Source of the DNA: Saprospirales bacterium
Lineage (GTDB): Bacteria > Bacteroidota > Bacteroidia > Chitinophagales > Saprospiraceae
Direction of reading: 5' to 3'
NCBI GenBank assembly: GCA_016719895.1
Contig: JADJYG010000016.1
Coordinates: 118,396 to 182,395 of the forward strand
DNA length: 64,000 nucleotides
Below, piece after piece: positions 30,401 to 36,472 of this stretch. The translations under genes and the position numbers were made by a program. Each line of letters begins with the position of its first letter. Position 1 is the first letter of the stretch. Under the pieces are notes generated by a model. That model was given only the letters and a program-made list of their open reading frames with translations, was not told where the DNA came from and searched no databases.

Positions 30401-33026
30401 TGCCGCAGTTGTCGCCGGCGCTGCCCATGGCGTCGGTAAAGGCCGAATAATCGGCGTAAGGCGTTTGTTCTGAAGCCGAGCAAGTAGCGGTGAGGTTGGG
30501 CGGGCAAGTGATGGTGGGAGGTATTTCATCGTCGATGGCGATCGTTTGCACGCAGTTGGCCAGGTTGCCGCAGAGGTCGGCGATTTGATAGGTACGCGTC
30601 ACCACTTCCGGGCAAGTTTGGCCGTTCGAAACCTGGCTGAGCAAAGTCAGGCTCATGGTATTCACGCCGCAATTGTCGCTGGCGCTGCCCATGGCGCTGG
30701 TAAACGCGCTGTACGAGGCATAAGGCGGTTGTTCGGAAATACTGCACACGGCGCTCAGGCCGGGCGGGCAAGTCAGCGAGGGCGGCACTTCGTCGTCGAT
30801 GGTCACCGTTTGGCTACAGGTGCCGGTATTGCCGCATTGGTCTTCAATTTTGTAAACCCGGGTGACCGTTTGCGGGCAATTCATATTGTTTGGAGTTTCG
30901 CTGTCCAGCATAAACGTGCTTTCATCCAACCCGCAGGCATCGGATGCGCTGCCGCCGGCAGTCGCGAACACGGCAAAATCGGCATAAGCCAGCTGTTCGG
31001 AAATGGCGCACACGGCGCTCAGGCCGGGCGGGCAGTTCAGTGTGGGCGCCTTGGTGTCGTCCAGGTACACGGTGCGGATACAGGTTGCCGTGTTGTCGCA
31101 GTCGTCGAGTGCCGTGAATGTAACCGGCAACCCCTGGCTCAGGTCGCAACTCAACGCCAATACCGAATTGTCATCGAAATCGTTTGACTCGGCTACTTCC
31201 GGGTCGCAGACGTCGGTGGCAGAAAACCCTTCCAGCCAAGTGAGGATTTGGGCGGCATAGTCGGGGTCAGCGTCGGTGTCGCATTCCAGCGTCAGGTCAT
31301 CCGGGCAGGTGAGCGTGGGCGGCGTGGTATCGTCGATATCCACCTTCGCGTTGTTCGTCACCGCCACATCGAACGGACCGTCGCAGTCCGCCGCTTCGAT
31401 GGCCAGAGGAGGCGATGTCAGGCTCGTGATCGTCACGGGGGCGTCTTCCACTCCACAGCCCATTACTTTGAAGGTGATACGCAGCAGCACGGTATTGTCT
31501 GTCAGCACCGCATTGCAGACGCCATCGATGTCGAGCCAGGTGTAGCGGAGCTCGCCCGTGAGGCTGTTTACCGCAATAGCCGGGGCGTCGCCGTCGATGG
31601 TCAGCGCCGTGTGGGAAACATAGATGAAATTTGCGGGGTTCCAGCTTACGCCGTACTGCAAGGACCCCAGGTTACAAAAGCCGCTCGTCGCTGCGATATC
31701 GACGGTGATTTCATTCATACATTCGGCGCTCGCAGGCCCTTCGGATGTCAGCGCCAGTTCGTCAATAAGCGCGATTTCAACCGTGCCGCTCATCGTGTTG
31801 GTACAGGTCGTGGTCGTATTCGTCGCCACAACCGTATATACGCCAACAGCGGTTTGCAAGCCAAAATCGAGCGCCATACCGGTGCCCGGCAACGCCATGC
31901 CGATATCGTTTCCGTTTAGTTGCAGTTGATAGGAAACGCCCGTTTCGGAACCGTCCAGGCCAATTGTTTTTCCGGTGCAGCTCGAGCCGGATTCCGTCAT
32001 ACCAAAGGCTGTCGGTAAAGGATCGATGCTAACGGTTGCGGATCCGTTCATGGTAGCCGTGCAATTGGTCGTGGTGTTGGTGGCTATAACGGTGTAGGCG
32101 CCGGCGGCCGTCTGGTCGCCAAAAGCGATCGCATTGCCCGTACCGGCCACCGGAGAGCCTGTGTTGGTATTGTCCACCTGGAGTTGGTAGGAGACGCCTG
32201 TTTCCGAATCGCTCAGCCCTACGGCCACGCCGCTACCGCCGGCGCAATAAGAGCCACCGCCGGTGACGTCGAATGCTGCCGGCTGCTCGCATATCACCGT
32301 ACCGCTCACGATGACGTCGCGCAGGAAAAGGTCGCCCAGGCCGTTGGTACCGCCGAACAATCCATAGATGCGGAAGGTTACTGTTGCGGTTGTTGTAAAA
32401 GAGGTAAAGGATGCCCAAGGCCGGTTAGTACCGGTATTCGAGCATGTGCTGTTGTTATTCGGCCCTAGATTGGCGCCGTTTTGCGTGAAGGTTGAAAACC
32501 CGTTCAGGCTATAGGCATAGCGCACCTGGCTTGGTCCGCGGGTAGTAGCCGTACCCGGTTCGCGGCGCAATTTTGCAGTTAATCCGGTGATATTCAAGCT
32601 ATATCCCGGGTCCGGAGTTATGGAAAATTCGATATAATCCCCGGCCGCATTCGGCGTAGCCAGCATACTGGAGCCGCCATAACCATATGAAGGCCATCCA
32701 TCCGCCCCAAATCCCTCCGTCGCACCGGTACAGGTAAGCGTTGTTGTCAACCCGGCGCCGCGGCTGAGGCTTGTGCCGGTAACATTGGGCGCCACTGTAG
32801 CCGGAACCCCGGAAGAGGCGTTGGTATATTGATAAATTTGCCCAAAAGAAAGTGCAGGAAACAACAGGGATAAAGCGAACAGAGATCCGGTAATTGTTGC
32901 TTGGACATATCTCCCGGCTTCCGGCCGGCCGGTGCGAGTTGGTAAATCGTTTCTCATAAGCATGTTTGAATTAAAAGAAAAACTGCTGGCGTTGCGGGAT
33001 TCGGTTGTGTGTTGGAATCGGTTCAT
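18429..33026 (-). CDS. giant HYR-repeat surface protein, N-terminal part
   Basis: This open frame of about 4,865 residues is the first part of the giant gene. I place the start at the ATG at 33026; a TTG six bases earlier extends the frame, and ATGs at 32963 and 32957 would also keep the signal segment (SLFALSLLFPALSFGQ, residues about 49-64). A unique domain of about 150 residues follows, then two Ig-like repeats (SDSETGVSYQLQ type). A cohesin-like module is encoded at about 31,790-31,330. After that come HYR units of about 80 residues, each with recurring cysteines in patterns such as ITCP..., TVEC, TDNC and ACGN. About 45 units are countable, interrupted by two PKD-like blocks (CPNDTYTLN and CSGDKYTLDFGG) and including 13 near-identical units. 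The frame reads into 20 unrelated residues and stops after a one-base deletion near 18,495. Likely role (inference): a very long surface fibre or adhesin. Confidence 0.85.
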   Translation of the reverse strand: MNRFQHTTESRNASSFSFNSNMLMRNDLPTRTGRPEAGRYVQATITGSLFALSLLFPALSFGQIYQYTNASSGVPATVAPNVTGTSLSRGAGLTTTLTCTGATEGFGADGWPSYGYGGSSMLATPNAAGDYIEFSITPDPGYSLNITGLTAKLRREPGTATTRGPSQVRYAYSLNGFSTFTQNGANLGPNNNSTCSNTGTNRPWASFTSFTTTATVTFRIYGLFGGTNGLGDLFLRDVIVSGTVICEQPAAFDVTGGGSYCAGGSGVAVGLSDSETGVSYQLQVDNTNTGSPVAGTGNAIAFGDQTAAGAYTVIATNTTTNCTATMNGSATVSIDPLPTAFGMTESGSSCTGKTIGLDGSETGVSYQLQLNGNDIGMALPGTGMALDFGLQTAVGVYTVVATNTTTTCTNTMSGTVEIALIDELALTSEGPASAECMNEITVDIAATSGFCNLGSLQYGVSWNPANFIYVSHTALTIDGDAPAIAVNSLTGELRYTWLDIDGVCNAVLTDNTVLLRITFKVMGCGVEDAPVTITSLTSPPLAIEAADCDGPFDVAVTNNAKVDIDDTTPPTLTCPDDLTLECDTDADPDYAAQILTWLEGFSATDVCDPEVAESNDFDDNSVLALSCDLSQGLPVTFTALDDCDNTATCIRTVYLDDTKAPTLNCPPGLSAVCAISEQLAYADFAVFATAGGSASDACGLDESTFMLDSETPNNMNCPQTVTRVYKIEDQCGNTGTCSQTVTIDDEVPPSLTCPPGLSAVCSISEQPPYASYSAFTSAMGSASDNCGVNTMSLTLLSQVSNGQTCPEVVTRTYQIADLCGNLANCVQTIAIDDEIPPTITCPPNLTATCSASEQTPYADYSAFTDAMGSAGDNCGINPASFAFVGGSSNSMTCPEVVTRTYRIADLCGNTTTCTQTVTVDDNTLPALTCPPDLTASCSADEQPAYTSVAGLVMAGGSASDNCDLNAMSFLSSEVSDNGSCPEMITRTYQVSDLCGNTATCSHKITVDDNVPPTALCQDITIELAPEDLLPVPVPADQVDNGSSDNCDLIPVEIISLQLVGCANIGVQSPTTLQATDACGNTSTCTAQVYLTFNGGGTSLPTVSLSQTPALGEMCPNDTYTLNLGGSNNPPGTTYMVTWTIAPTFTTTMPLDENVTLGGDFGGVPGEGMLPTSALSLSGPINNTNVNSVTITFTVTPKTNGCPGTPQMISVIVRPLPQVVSIAPAPPAAICSGASVGAFTVTHNIVPGPSSNQIMWMWSGTDITANPANGSDTDGSDGLIVSATTLTNTSATAQTATLTIIPKRLNANNLLCEGPPYTVQILVEPAPQISCPPAVEVGTDEDLCSAVVKIMHPQVNTNNANCPYSMTIAFSGTPGAPGLPMGGTVTPGGMDSYTFGLGETTVTYSVTDGAMNNTTCSYTVTVADEQNPEITCPVNLSLQCVDGSDYVAQIETWIATASATDNCDQDVDITDDYVNAVPDLDCDLVNGLTVTFTATDDAENTAECTATVYLDDTQAPTLTCPPTDLTLECGVDGPDYVASINAWIATATVTDACDQEIFVETDYNGSTVPALECTASPSMGLTITFTAQDDCDNTATPCMRTVYLVDTQDPTATAGTINMCYPTVAAAEAAAIAATTSSDDCPGTLTPTASTAGTCSAVITVTVTDMCGNTATVTYTTKIDNTAPTATAGTINMCYPTVAAAEAAAIAATTSSDNCPGTLTTTASTAGTCSAVITVTVTDMCGNTATVTYTTKIDNTAPTATAGQIAMCYPTVAAAEAAAIAATTSNDNCPGTLTTTASTAGTCSAVITVTVTDMCGNAATVTYTTKIDNTAPTATAGTINMCYPTVAAAEAAAIAATTSSDNCPGTLTTTASTVGDCSATITVTVTDMCGNTATATYTTKIDNTAPTATAGTINMCYPTVAAAEAAAIVATTSNDNCPGTLTTTASTAGTCSAVITVTVTDMCGNAATVTYTTKIDNAAPTATAGTINMCYPTVAAAEAAAIAATTSSDNCPGTLTTTASTAGTCSAVITVTVTDMCGNTATVTYTTKIDNTAPTATAGQIAMCYPTVAAAEAAAIAATTSNDNCPGTLTTTASTAGTCSAVITVTVTDMCGNAATVTYTTKIDNTAPTATAGQIAMCYPTVAAAEAAAIAATTSNDNCPGTLATTASTAGTCSAVITVTVTDMCGNTATVTYTTKIDNTPPTATAGTINMCYPTVAAAEAAAIAATTSSDNCPGTLTTTASTAGTCSVVITVTVTDMCGNAASVTYTTKIDNTAPTATAGTINMCYPTVAAAEAAAIAATTSSDNCPGTLTTTASTAGTCSAVITVTVTDMCGNAATVTYTTKIDNTAPTATAGQIAMCYPTVAAAEAAAIAATTSSDDCPGTLTTTASTAGTCSAVITVTVTDMCGNTATVTYTTKIDNTAPTATAGTIAMCYPTVAAAEAAAIAATMSSDNCPGMLNATATTIPSTAGDCQVTIIVTVTDMCGNAASATYITKIDGTPPMATAGQIAMCYPTVTAAEAAAIAATTSSDNCPGTLTTTASTVGDCSATITVTVTDMCGNTATATYTTKIDNTPPTAYALPPLGPYTCATLIPPANIDDVTGEVDNCGGTVTVTHVGDSPAPACSGTVTRTYRLTDMCGNSTAITQVIIVNDNVAPTWTTSATALDVTLECSDANGLTAAQALFPEATDNCDPNVSNRIKTSGPFVPGSCPQAGTYTNTWTVTDDCGNTSSVFTQIITIVDTQVPTWASVAGSLDKTVECGDVAGLAAAQGLTPTANDNCDLFLTPVKTNGPFVAGPCPQAGTYTNTWVVTDDCGNTSTSVFTQVITVIDSKAPTWTTSATALDVTLECSDGTGLIAAQLLFPVATDNCDMDVTNIVKVPGTPVQGPQNCPQSETITNTWTVVDDCGTTSLVYTQVITLLDRMAPTWTTAAGALDVTVECSDQMALATAQAQTPAALDNCDQTLTPVKTAGAFAPGMTCPQEGSYTNTWTVTDDCGNTSSVYTQIITVTDNTLPTWSTSATALDVTLECSDATGLAAAQALFPVAGDLCDQDVTNIVKTSGMFVPGTPPCVQAGTYTNTWTVTDDCGNTSSVFTQIITIIDNTPPTATAGQIAPCYPTEAEAEAAAIAATTSGDNCPGTLTTTASTSGDCSAVITVTVTDVCGNSAMVTYNTRIDNTPPTFSAPADIMIFRDADCEYDESVEETGDVTNEMDNCGGVVQATYEDEVDETDPCNVVITRTWSLVDDCGNTASDQVQIITVKDNTPPVAVCQDITLELGLNGMVDIQADSVAGQSYDNCGEIDIEIVSLPLTCANLGLNTVNVTITDQCGNTSACTAQVTLTLPGGVPALPTVNLTQSDNVICSGDKYTLDFGGANNPPGTEYMVTWTISPTFTNTMPSDNNVFLHGDFGAPTPPAVGEGMVTTAANMLMGMIENLNLNSVNITFTVTPKFAPCAGTPATITVTVRPLSKVTLIDPEPPAGICSGAQVGGFTIGHNLGNGTTDPSNSILWSWSGDNLIASPPNGMDAGGGSPNALYIPVTTLTNTGTTTTMAMLTITPQRTADGETCPGMDRVIVIKVEPLPAIDCPGDITLATTDGGDCDTTLTLTHPDLNLNPDYCPATMTIAFSNGMPAPLSLPMGGAVSPGYSNDFTFSKGQTIVTYTVTDGNNNTATCSFAVTVTDNDPPVISCPAPITVDCSVNLDPGGATGTATATDNCPPAPTLSHSDEISSGTLCPQNNYVVFRTWMATDGAGNTASCTQVITVTDNVPPTISCPANTTVDCTESTLPPATGTAGATDNCSTPEIGYNDGPPTPGDCPQEYTINRTWLARDACGNTAGCVQTIFVQDITPPMLSCPPAVSVECSDELAPGDPGQGFPTGFATVSDNCDMSPALTHTDVEFTIPMACPQHYIIERTWTAVDDCGNSTSCVQSITVDDNTPPVIAEEATDETVECDGQGNLYDLQAWLDNHGGAVAEDNCGDISWSNDFDGLSDDCGATGSATVTFTATDECGNEVQTTATFAIIDVTAPVITTPAADLTVECDGAGNGAALMDWLASNGGAVATDACGTVNWSNNFDGLSDDCGATGSAMVTFTATDECGNEVQTTATFTIIDETAPVITTPAADLTVDCDGQGNLDDLQAWLDDHGGAVATDACGDVEWTHNFDGLAGGCAATGSAEVTFTATDECGNTAQTTATFTINDTTPPDISVEASDETVECDGQGNGADLMNWLASNGGASASDNCGDITWSNDFDGLSDDCGATGSVEVTFTATDACGNTDATTATFTIEDTTPPVISEEATDETVECDGQGNLTDLQVWLDNYGGAVAADICSGVSWSNDFYGLSDDCGATGSATVTFTVTDACGNTTATTATFSIEDTTDPVFSGVPANTTVECNAVPMPATPTAADACDASVQIDIETVSTQSTDNTSCGYTNYTITHTWTATDDCNNSTTTQQVITVQDTQAPVLSGVPGDITAECSAVPGPASPMATDNCDPEAVISFSQTSTQSTDINNCTYTNYTITRTWTAVDNCGNATTQTQIISVSDNTAPTIVCPPDITFLPCDASLDPALNMALGSALAMDNCDPNVVVSFADMKVVGQCPQDTIITRTWQAADNCQNAAACIQIITKRDVEPPAIVCPPNKTVECAQNQSFDPYLPNSTLGVATATDNCDPGPLPIGYADAIVPTACDQEYTINRTWIDDACHNSRTCLQTITVTDNTPPLIDCPDNVTVECDESTLPANTGTATALDACDPTLATSYADDPPVSTLCPQESIITRHWISSDGCGNAVACTQTIVVDDSKAPTWTTAAGMLDRTVECSDAAGLAAAQSLFPVATDNCDNDVSDIVKTPACLSPAQFARRKGPTPTPGR
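25307..28206 (-). repeat. 13 tandem 222-bp repeats inside the giant gene
   Basis: Thirteen consecutive units of 74 residues (unit 12 has 78) run N- to C-terminally from about 28,206 down to 25,307. Each has the core MCYPTVAAAEAAAIAATTS, then DNCPGTL, then VTVTDMCGN and YTTKIDN. Units differ at only a few positions (TINM or QIAM; SSDN, SNDN or SSDD; AGTCSAV or VGDCSAT). The DNA is also nearly identical, implying recent expansion or gene conversion. One more divergent copy lies apart at about 23,500-23,720. Confidence 0.95.
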
Positions 33027-33394
33027 GGACAACTATTTAAAAAACAAAGCCCTGTTACCGGCAACGGCAACAGGAAATATTGGGTACATGGAATAAACAA
33101 TAGGAAACGACGGGCCGATGCAAAAAAAACGGCGGGGTAGAACCCCCCTTTTGGAAGCGAATTCCGGTCAACTGTTCCGGATTCGGTCGGGCCAACAGCC
33201 CCAAAATAGCAGGGAGGGCATTGCATCATAGGATCGCGTTTGTTGTTTGCGCCGAAACTACCGGATGCCCCCAACCTCCGTACAGCAACACGAAGCAGGT
33301 GAAAACCAGGATGAATCGGCCAGGGAAATGCGATTAAAATACTGGGAAAGCGCTGCCCGCAATAAATTGTCCTTCCGGCGGCATTTTACCCAGC

Positions 33395-33402
33395 CAAAGG
33401 TA
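33395..33402 (-). promoter_or_regulatory. candidate -7 promoter element for the giant gene (TACCTTTG)
   Basis: This is a perfect TAnnTTTG match on the minus strand, in the gap upstream of the giant gene. It implies a long untranslated leader, and no strong -33 TTG was seen, so the assignment is tentative. Confidence 0.3.
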
Positions 33403-33529
33403 GTAACAAAATCTGTTCCAGAAAACCCGCCTTTGCAGGCTGTCGCTTAGATGACAAATCCGCATTTGGCATATACGTTAAAATTTTCATGCCTGAAGGC
33501 CTTTCCTTGGACTTTTGCCCGATTTATCC

Positions 33530-33537
33530 AACCTTTG
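33530..33537 (+). promoter_or_regulatory. candidate -7 promoter element for the amidase gene (AACCTTTG)
   Basis: Seven of eight positions match TAnnTTTG, 32 bases before the ATG at 33570. A TTG at 33507-33509 lies 20 bases upstream, the spacing expected of a -33 element in this phylum. Confidence 0.4.
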
Positions 33538-33569
33538 GCCTCCTGCAAATTTTTACATAAAATATCCGG

Positions 33570-34553
33570 ATGAAAGAAAAATTTGGGTTCAAACTCCTCA
33601 CTACAAACGAATTCGAAGCCTGGATCACCCAACAGAATGTGGCCCGCACGGTCCTGTTTATCCAGGAACACCACACTTTTGTGCCCAATTACCTGCATTT
33701 TAAAAACGATAACCATTTCGACCTGCAAAAAGGCATGCAGCACTTTCACCAAAGCGTGAACGGCTGGCTGGATATCGCACAGCATTTCAGCATATTTCCC
33801 GACGGCATGGTCGTGACCGGCCGCAACCTTGAAATTGCGCCCGCCTGCATCTACCGGTTCAACGCCCACTCGATTTGTATTGAAAATGTCGGCAATTTCG
33901 ATGCCGACGGCGACCAGATGCGCCCCGAACAACGCGAAGCCATCGTGCGCGTCACCGCCGCCCTGTGCAAACGCTTCAACGTGCCGGTCAACACCGACCG
34001 CATTGTTTACCACCACTGGTTCGACCTGAAAACCGGCGCCCGCACCAATGGCAGCGGCGCCACCAAAACCTGCCCCGGCACGACGCACTTTTTTGGCGGC
34101 AATACCGTGGAAAACGCCCGCCAGCACTTCCTGCCCCTGGTGGATGCCGTGGTCAAAGGCGGCCCGGTGCCGCCGCCGCCGGCTAAAATCCTGCAATACG
34201 GGTACGTGACCTCCGATTGGCTCAATATCCGCAATCTGCCGAGCCCCAACGGCCGCAAAATGAACGCCACGCCCTTCGGCTCGGTGCTGCGTATCTATGA
34301 AGAAAAAGCCGGTTGGTACCGCATTTCCGCCACCAAAGCCGAGTGGGTATCGGTCAAATATGTGAAACCCGTGCAACGGGCCACCGTCAATACCGACGCG
34401 CTCAACGTACGCTCGGGCCCCGGCCCGGCATTCAATAAAGTAGCCAAACTCGCCAAAGGCGAAGAAGTGTTTATTTTCGAGGAAAGCAACAACTGGGCGA
34501 AAATCAACCTGGACGAACGCTGGGTGTCGAAAAACTTTCTGACCCTCGCGTAA
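33570..34553 (+). CDS. N-acetylmuramoyl-L-alanine amidase with two SH3b domains
   Basis: This 327-residue enzyme is predicted to cleave the amide bond between muramic acid and the stem peptide of peptidoglycan. Residues about 20-205 form an Amidase_2/PGRP-like domain. Candidate zinc ligands are a histidine in QEHHTF, one in VYHHWFD and the cysteine of KTCPGTTHFF. A proline-rich linker (GGPVPPPPAK) leads to two SH3b modules at about 208-267 (YVTSDWLNIRNLPSPNG) and 270-327 (NTDALNVRSGPGPAFNK), which usually bind cell-wall peptide. No signal peptide is recognisable, so it may act in the cytoplasm on recycled muropeptides, be exported by another route, or be released on lysis. It is monocistronic, and its 3' end faces the AGGATT repeat array. 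Confidence 0.88.
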   Translation: MKEKFGFKLLTTNEFEAWITQQNVARTVLFIQEHHTFVPNYLHFKNDNHFDLQKGMQHFHQSVNGWLDIAQHFSIFPDGMVVTGRNLEIAPACIYRFNAHSICIENVGNFDADGDQMRPEQREAIVRVTAALCKRFNVPVNTDRIVYHHWFDLKTGARTNGSGATKTCPGTTHFFGGNTVENARQHFLPLVDAVVKGGPVPPPPAKILQYGYVTSDWLNIRNLPSPNGRKMNATPFGSVLRIYEEKAGWYRISATKAEWVSVKYVKPVQRATVNTDALNVRSGPGPAFNKVAKLAKGEEVFIFEESNNWAKINLDERWVSKNFLTLA

Positions 34554-34662
34554 TAGGACGAGGATTGCCTTTGACAGGACAGGATTTTGCCTCCTGTACC
34601 GCCGAGCGTGTGCCGTGCATAAATCCGGAATCTTCCCTACCCCCGTTTTTTCTCCCCCGGTT

Positions 34663-34744
34663 GTCATTCCGCAGGAACCTGTCCACTCTACGCGTGCATC
34701 TCGTGTTTATCCCTCGTAGAGTGGACAGGTTCCTGCGGAATGAC
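34663..34744. repeat. perfect 30-bp inverted repeat (long hairpin)
   Basis: Two perfect 30-base arms (34663-34692 and 34715-34744, beginning GTCATTCCGCAGGAACC) flank a 22-base loop. The stem is far longer than a normal terminator and has no T tract. It lies 110 bases downstream of the amidase gene and may be a REP-like or MITE-derived unit. Confidence 0.9.
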
Positions 34745-34810
34745 GAGCGCGGGGAGACAGCTTGGGGTGGCGGGTTATGCGGAGCCGAGGCTCGGCGGTA
34801 GCGGAGGCGG

Positions 34811-35377
34811 TTTGGACAGGATTAACAGGATTTTTTGAATTGGACAGGATTAACAGGATTTTTCAGGATCGACAGGATTTTTTTGAATTGGACAGGATTA
34901 ACAGGATTTTTTGAATTGGACAGGATTTGCAGGATTTTTCAGGATTAACAGGATTTTTTGAATTGGACAGGGTTAACAGGATTTCTCAGGATCGACAGGA
35001 TTTTTTTGAATTGGGCAGGATTAACAGGGTTTTTCAGGATCGACAGGATTTTTTTGAATTGGACAGGATTAACAGGATTTCTCAGGATTGACAGGATTTT
35101 TTTGAATTGGACAGGATGAGCGAGACTATATGACTTGATTACCAGCTCCTTACATCACATTAAAATCCTGTTGATCCTGAGAAATCCTGTTGATCCTGTC
35201 CAAACCGCCTCCGAAGGAGGCAAAATCCTGTCAATCCTGAAAAATCCTGTCAATCCTGTCACATCACTCTACGGAAAAATCCTGTTGATCCTGTCCAAAC
35301 CGCCTCCGAAGGAGGCAAAATCCTGTCAATCCTGAAAAATCCTGTCAATCCTGTCACATCACTCCACGGAAAAAAAT
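34811..35377. repeat. AGGATT/AATCCTG repeat array in two opposing arms
   Basis: From about 34,811 to 35,117 the plus strand is a degenerate array of units such as GGACAGGATTAACAGGATTT, spaced by TTTTTGAATT. After a spacer of about 43 bases, 35,161-35,377 contains the complementary motif (AATCCTGTTGATCCTGTC). The arms can therefore pair over hundreds of bases. The right arm contains a 95-bp direct duplication (about 35,183-35,277 and 35,278-35,372). The border CGGAGGCGGTTTGGAC at about 34,801 reappears in reverse complement beside GCCTCCGAAGGAGGC in the right arm. A related fragment, GACAGGATTTTGCCTCC, occurs near 34,578. The array fills the gap between two convergent genes and shows no coding potential. 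Confidence 0.92.
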
Positions 35378-35381
35378 CCTG

Positions 35382-35780
35382 TCACACACCGCGTACGCGC
35401 GCCCACAGAGCCAGCAGCTCCGCCCGGTGCAGCCATACGACACCCGCGCAGGCAGCAAACACCACCAGGGCGAGGTAAAACAACGTGCCGCCGTCGCCCT
35501 GTACTTCGATGCCGAGTATGGTCAGGTGAAAAAACAGGGCGCCGGCGATGACGCCCAGGCCAACCAAGCCGCCCAGGCCAGCCGTACGCGGCCAAAGCAG
35601 CAAGGCAACCGCCGCCAGTTCCGACACCCCCACAGCATAGCGCCCCCAAGGCTCCAGGCCGATGGCGTTGAAAATATACCGGCTTTCTTCGGCGCCGGTG
35701 AATTTAAAATACAGTGTTTGGGCCAGAATAACGGCTGCCAGCAGGCGCAGGACCCAGGACAAAACAGTGCGGCTTTGCAT
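35382..35780 (-). CDS. DoxX-like family membrane protein
   Basis: This 132-residue protein has four predicted transmembrane helices (about residues 7-24, 48-64, 68-88 and 100-118) and the DoxX-like opening WVLRLLAAVILAQTLYFKFT followed by GAEESRYIF. Members of this large family lie in the inner membrane; most have no assigned activity, though some relate to quinone or thiol chemistry. It is the last gene of a minus-strand run of four, 114 bases after the preceding lipoprotein gene. The 3' end abuts the AATCCTG repeat array. Confidence 0.8.
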   Translation of the reverse strand: MQSRTVLSWVLRLLAAVILAQTLYFKFTGAEESRYIFNAIGLEPWGRYAVGVSELAAVALLLWPRTAGLGGLVGLGVIAGALFFHLTILGIEVQGDGGTLFYLALVVFAACAGVVWLHRAELLALWARVRGV

Positions 35781-35894
35781 CGGTTCGTTTCGTTTTTTTT
35801 ATGAAATAATCCGCAAAAGTACCCGCAACGGCCGTTTTCAATTGTTCGCGTCAGGACAATTGGCGAAGGTTGTTGAGCAAAAAACCGCCCGGCA

Positions 35895-36458
35895 TCACTG
35901 CACCGAAATACCCAGGGAGATACTGGCCTGCCCGCCGTGGAAATTTTCCACCGTGCCGATCAAACCATAGCCGCCGGAGCGGAGCTCGAATCCGTCGCCG
36001 CAGCCCAGGGAGATATTCAGATCATCCAGGATAAACCATTTTTTGAACGCTTGGGTGGTCAGATCGGAGAAGTCCTGACACTGATTCACGCCAAGCGTTT
36101 GCGTGGTGGAGCATACCTGCGGCGAGCCGGAGGTGCTGCAGCAGGTGGACCGGAAGCTGTGGGCCAGGCAAAGTTTCTTGATGCCGCCGTCGGCATCTTC
36201 TCCCCAGAGGACGATCTTCAGGTGGTCGCCGTTGCTTTTTATTAGATCGGTATCCGACGTAAACGTCTGGGTAGTATTGGTTTTGGTATCCGTCACCTCA
36301 AACCATATTTTGGGCGGCGTGCGGTCGGCTTTCGGGATGGGAATCATAGCTTCCCGGATAAATTTATCCAGGGTCTCCCGGCACCCGTCGCAGGAACTGA
36401 TCCAGAAGAAGCCGGACAGGCCGAGCAGCAAAGCAGTAATCGAAAGTGTCTTTTTCAT
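35895..36458 (-). CDS. cysteine-rich lipoprotein of unknown function
   Basis: This 187-residue protein begins with a short basic end, a hydrophobic stretch and a lipobox-like ISSC, so it is probably a lipoprotein. The mature part contains about ten cysteines, including the cluster FRSTCCSTSG and VCSTTQTLG. I recognise no family. It starts 14 bases after the META-domain lipoprotein gene upstream, so the two are almost certainly co-transcribed. Confidence 0.7.
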   Translation of the reverse strand: MKKTLSITALLLGLSGFFWISSCDGCRETLDKFIREAMIPIPKADRTPPKIWFEVTDTKTNTTQTFTSDTDLIKSNGDHLKIVLWGEDADGGIKKLCLAHSFRSTCCSTSGSPQVCSTTQTLGVNQCQDFSDLTTQAFKKWFILDDLNISLGCGDGFELRSGGYGLIGTVENFHGGQASISLGISVQ

Positions 36459-36472
36459 GGTGGAATTGTGGG

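Larger units (their letters stand above)
8264..33026 (-). other. giant HYR-repeat T9SS surface protein locus (whole gene, two frame breaks)
   Basis: Three minus-strand reading frames join end to end into one gene. The first (start to about 18,495) lacks a secretion tail, the second (about 18,495 to 8,536) lacks a signal peptide, and the third (about 8,536 to 8,264) is only the T9SS sorting domain. At each junction the protein pattern resumes exactly in the new frame, and adding one base restores continuity. Repaired, it encodes about 8,250 residues: signal peptide, a unique N-terminal domain, a cohesin-like module, roughly 80 HYR/Ig-like units, a dockerin-like segment, a second cohesin-like module and the sorting domain. 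A terminator follows at 8208-8242. Whether the breaks are real or assembly errors is unresolved. Confidence 0.8.
33027..33569. other. intergenic region upstream of the giant gene
   Basis: These about 540 bases separate the divergent giant gene (minus) and amidase gene (plus). A small open frame at 33,247-33,450 has no recognisable protein features and is not called. Candidate -7 elements for both flanking genes are the only signals found. If the promoter at 33,395 is the real one, the giant mRNA has a leader of about 360 bases. Confidence 0.5.

Noticed and set aside
33247..33450. Small gene upstream of the amidase
   Set aside because: The 67-residue frame has no signal, domain or promoter and is within the control region of two divergent genes.
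34811..35377. CRISPR array
   Set aside because: The AGGATT units are degenerate, the intervals are not unique spacers of constant length, the array reverses orientation midway, and no cas genes are present.
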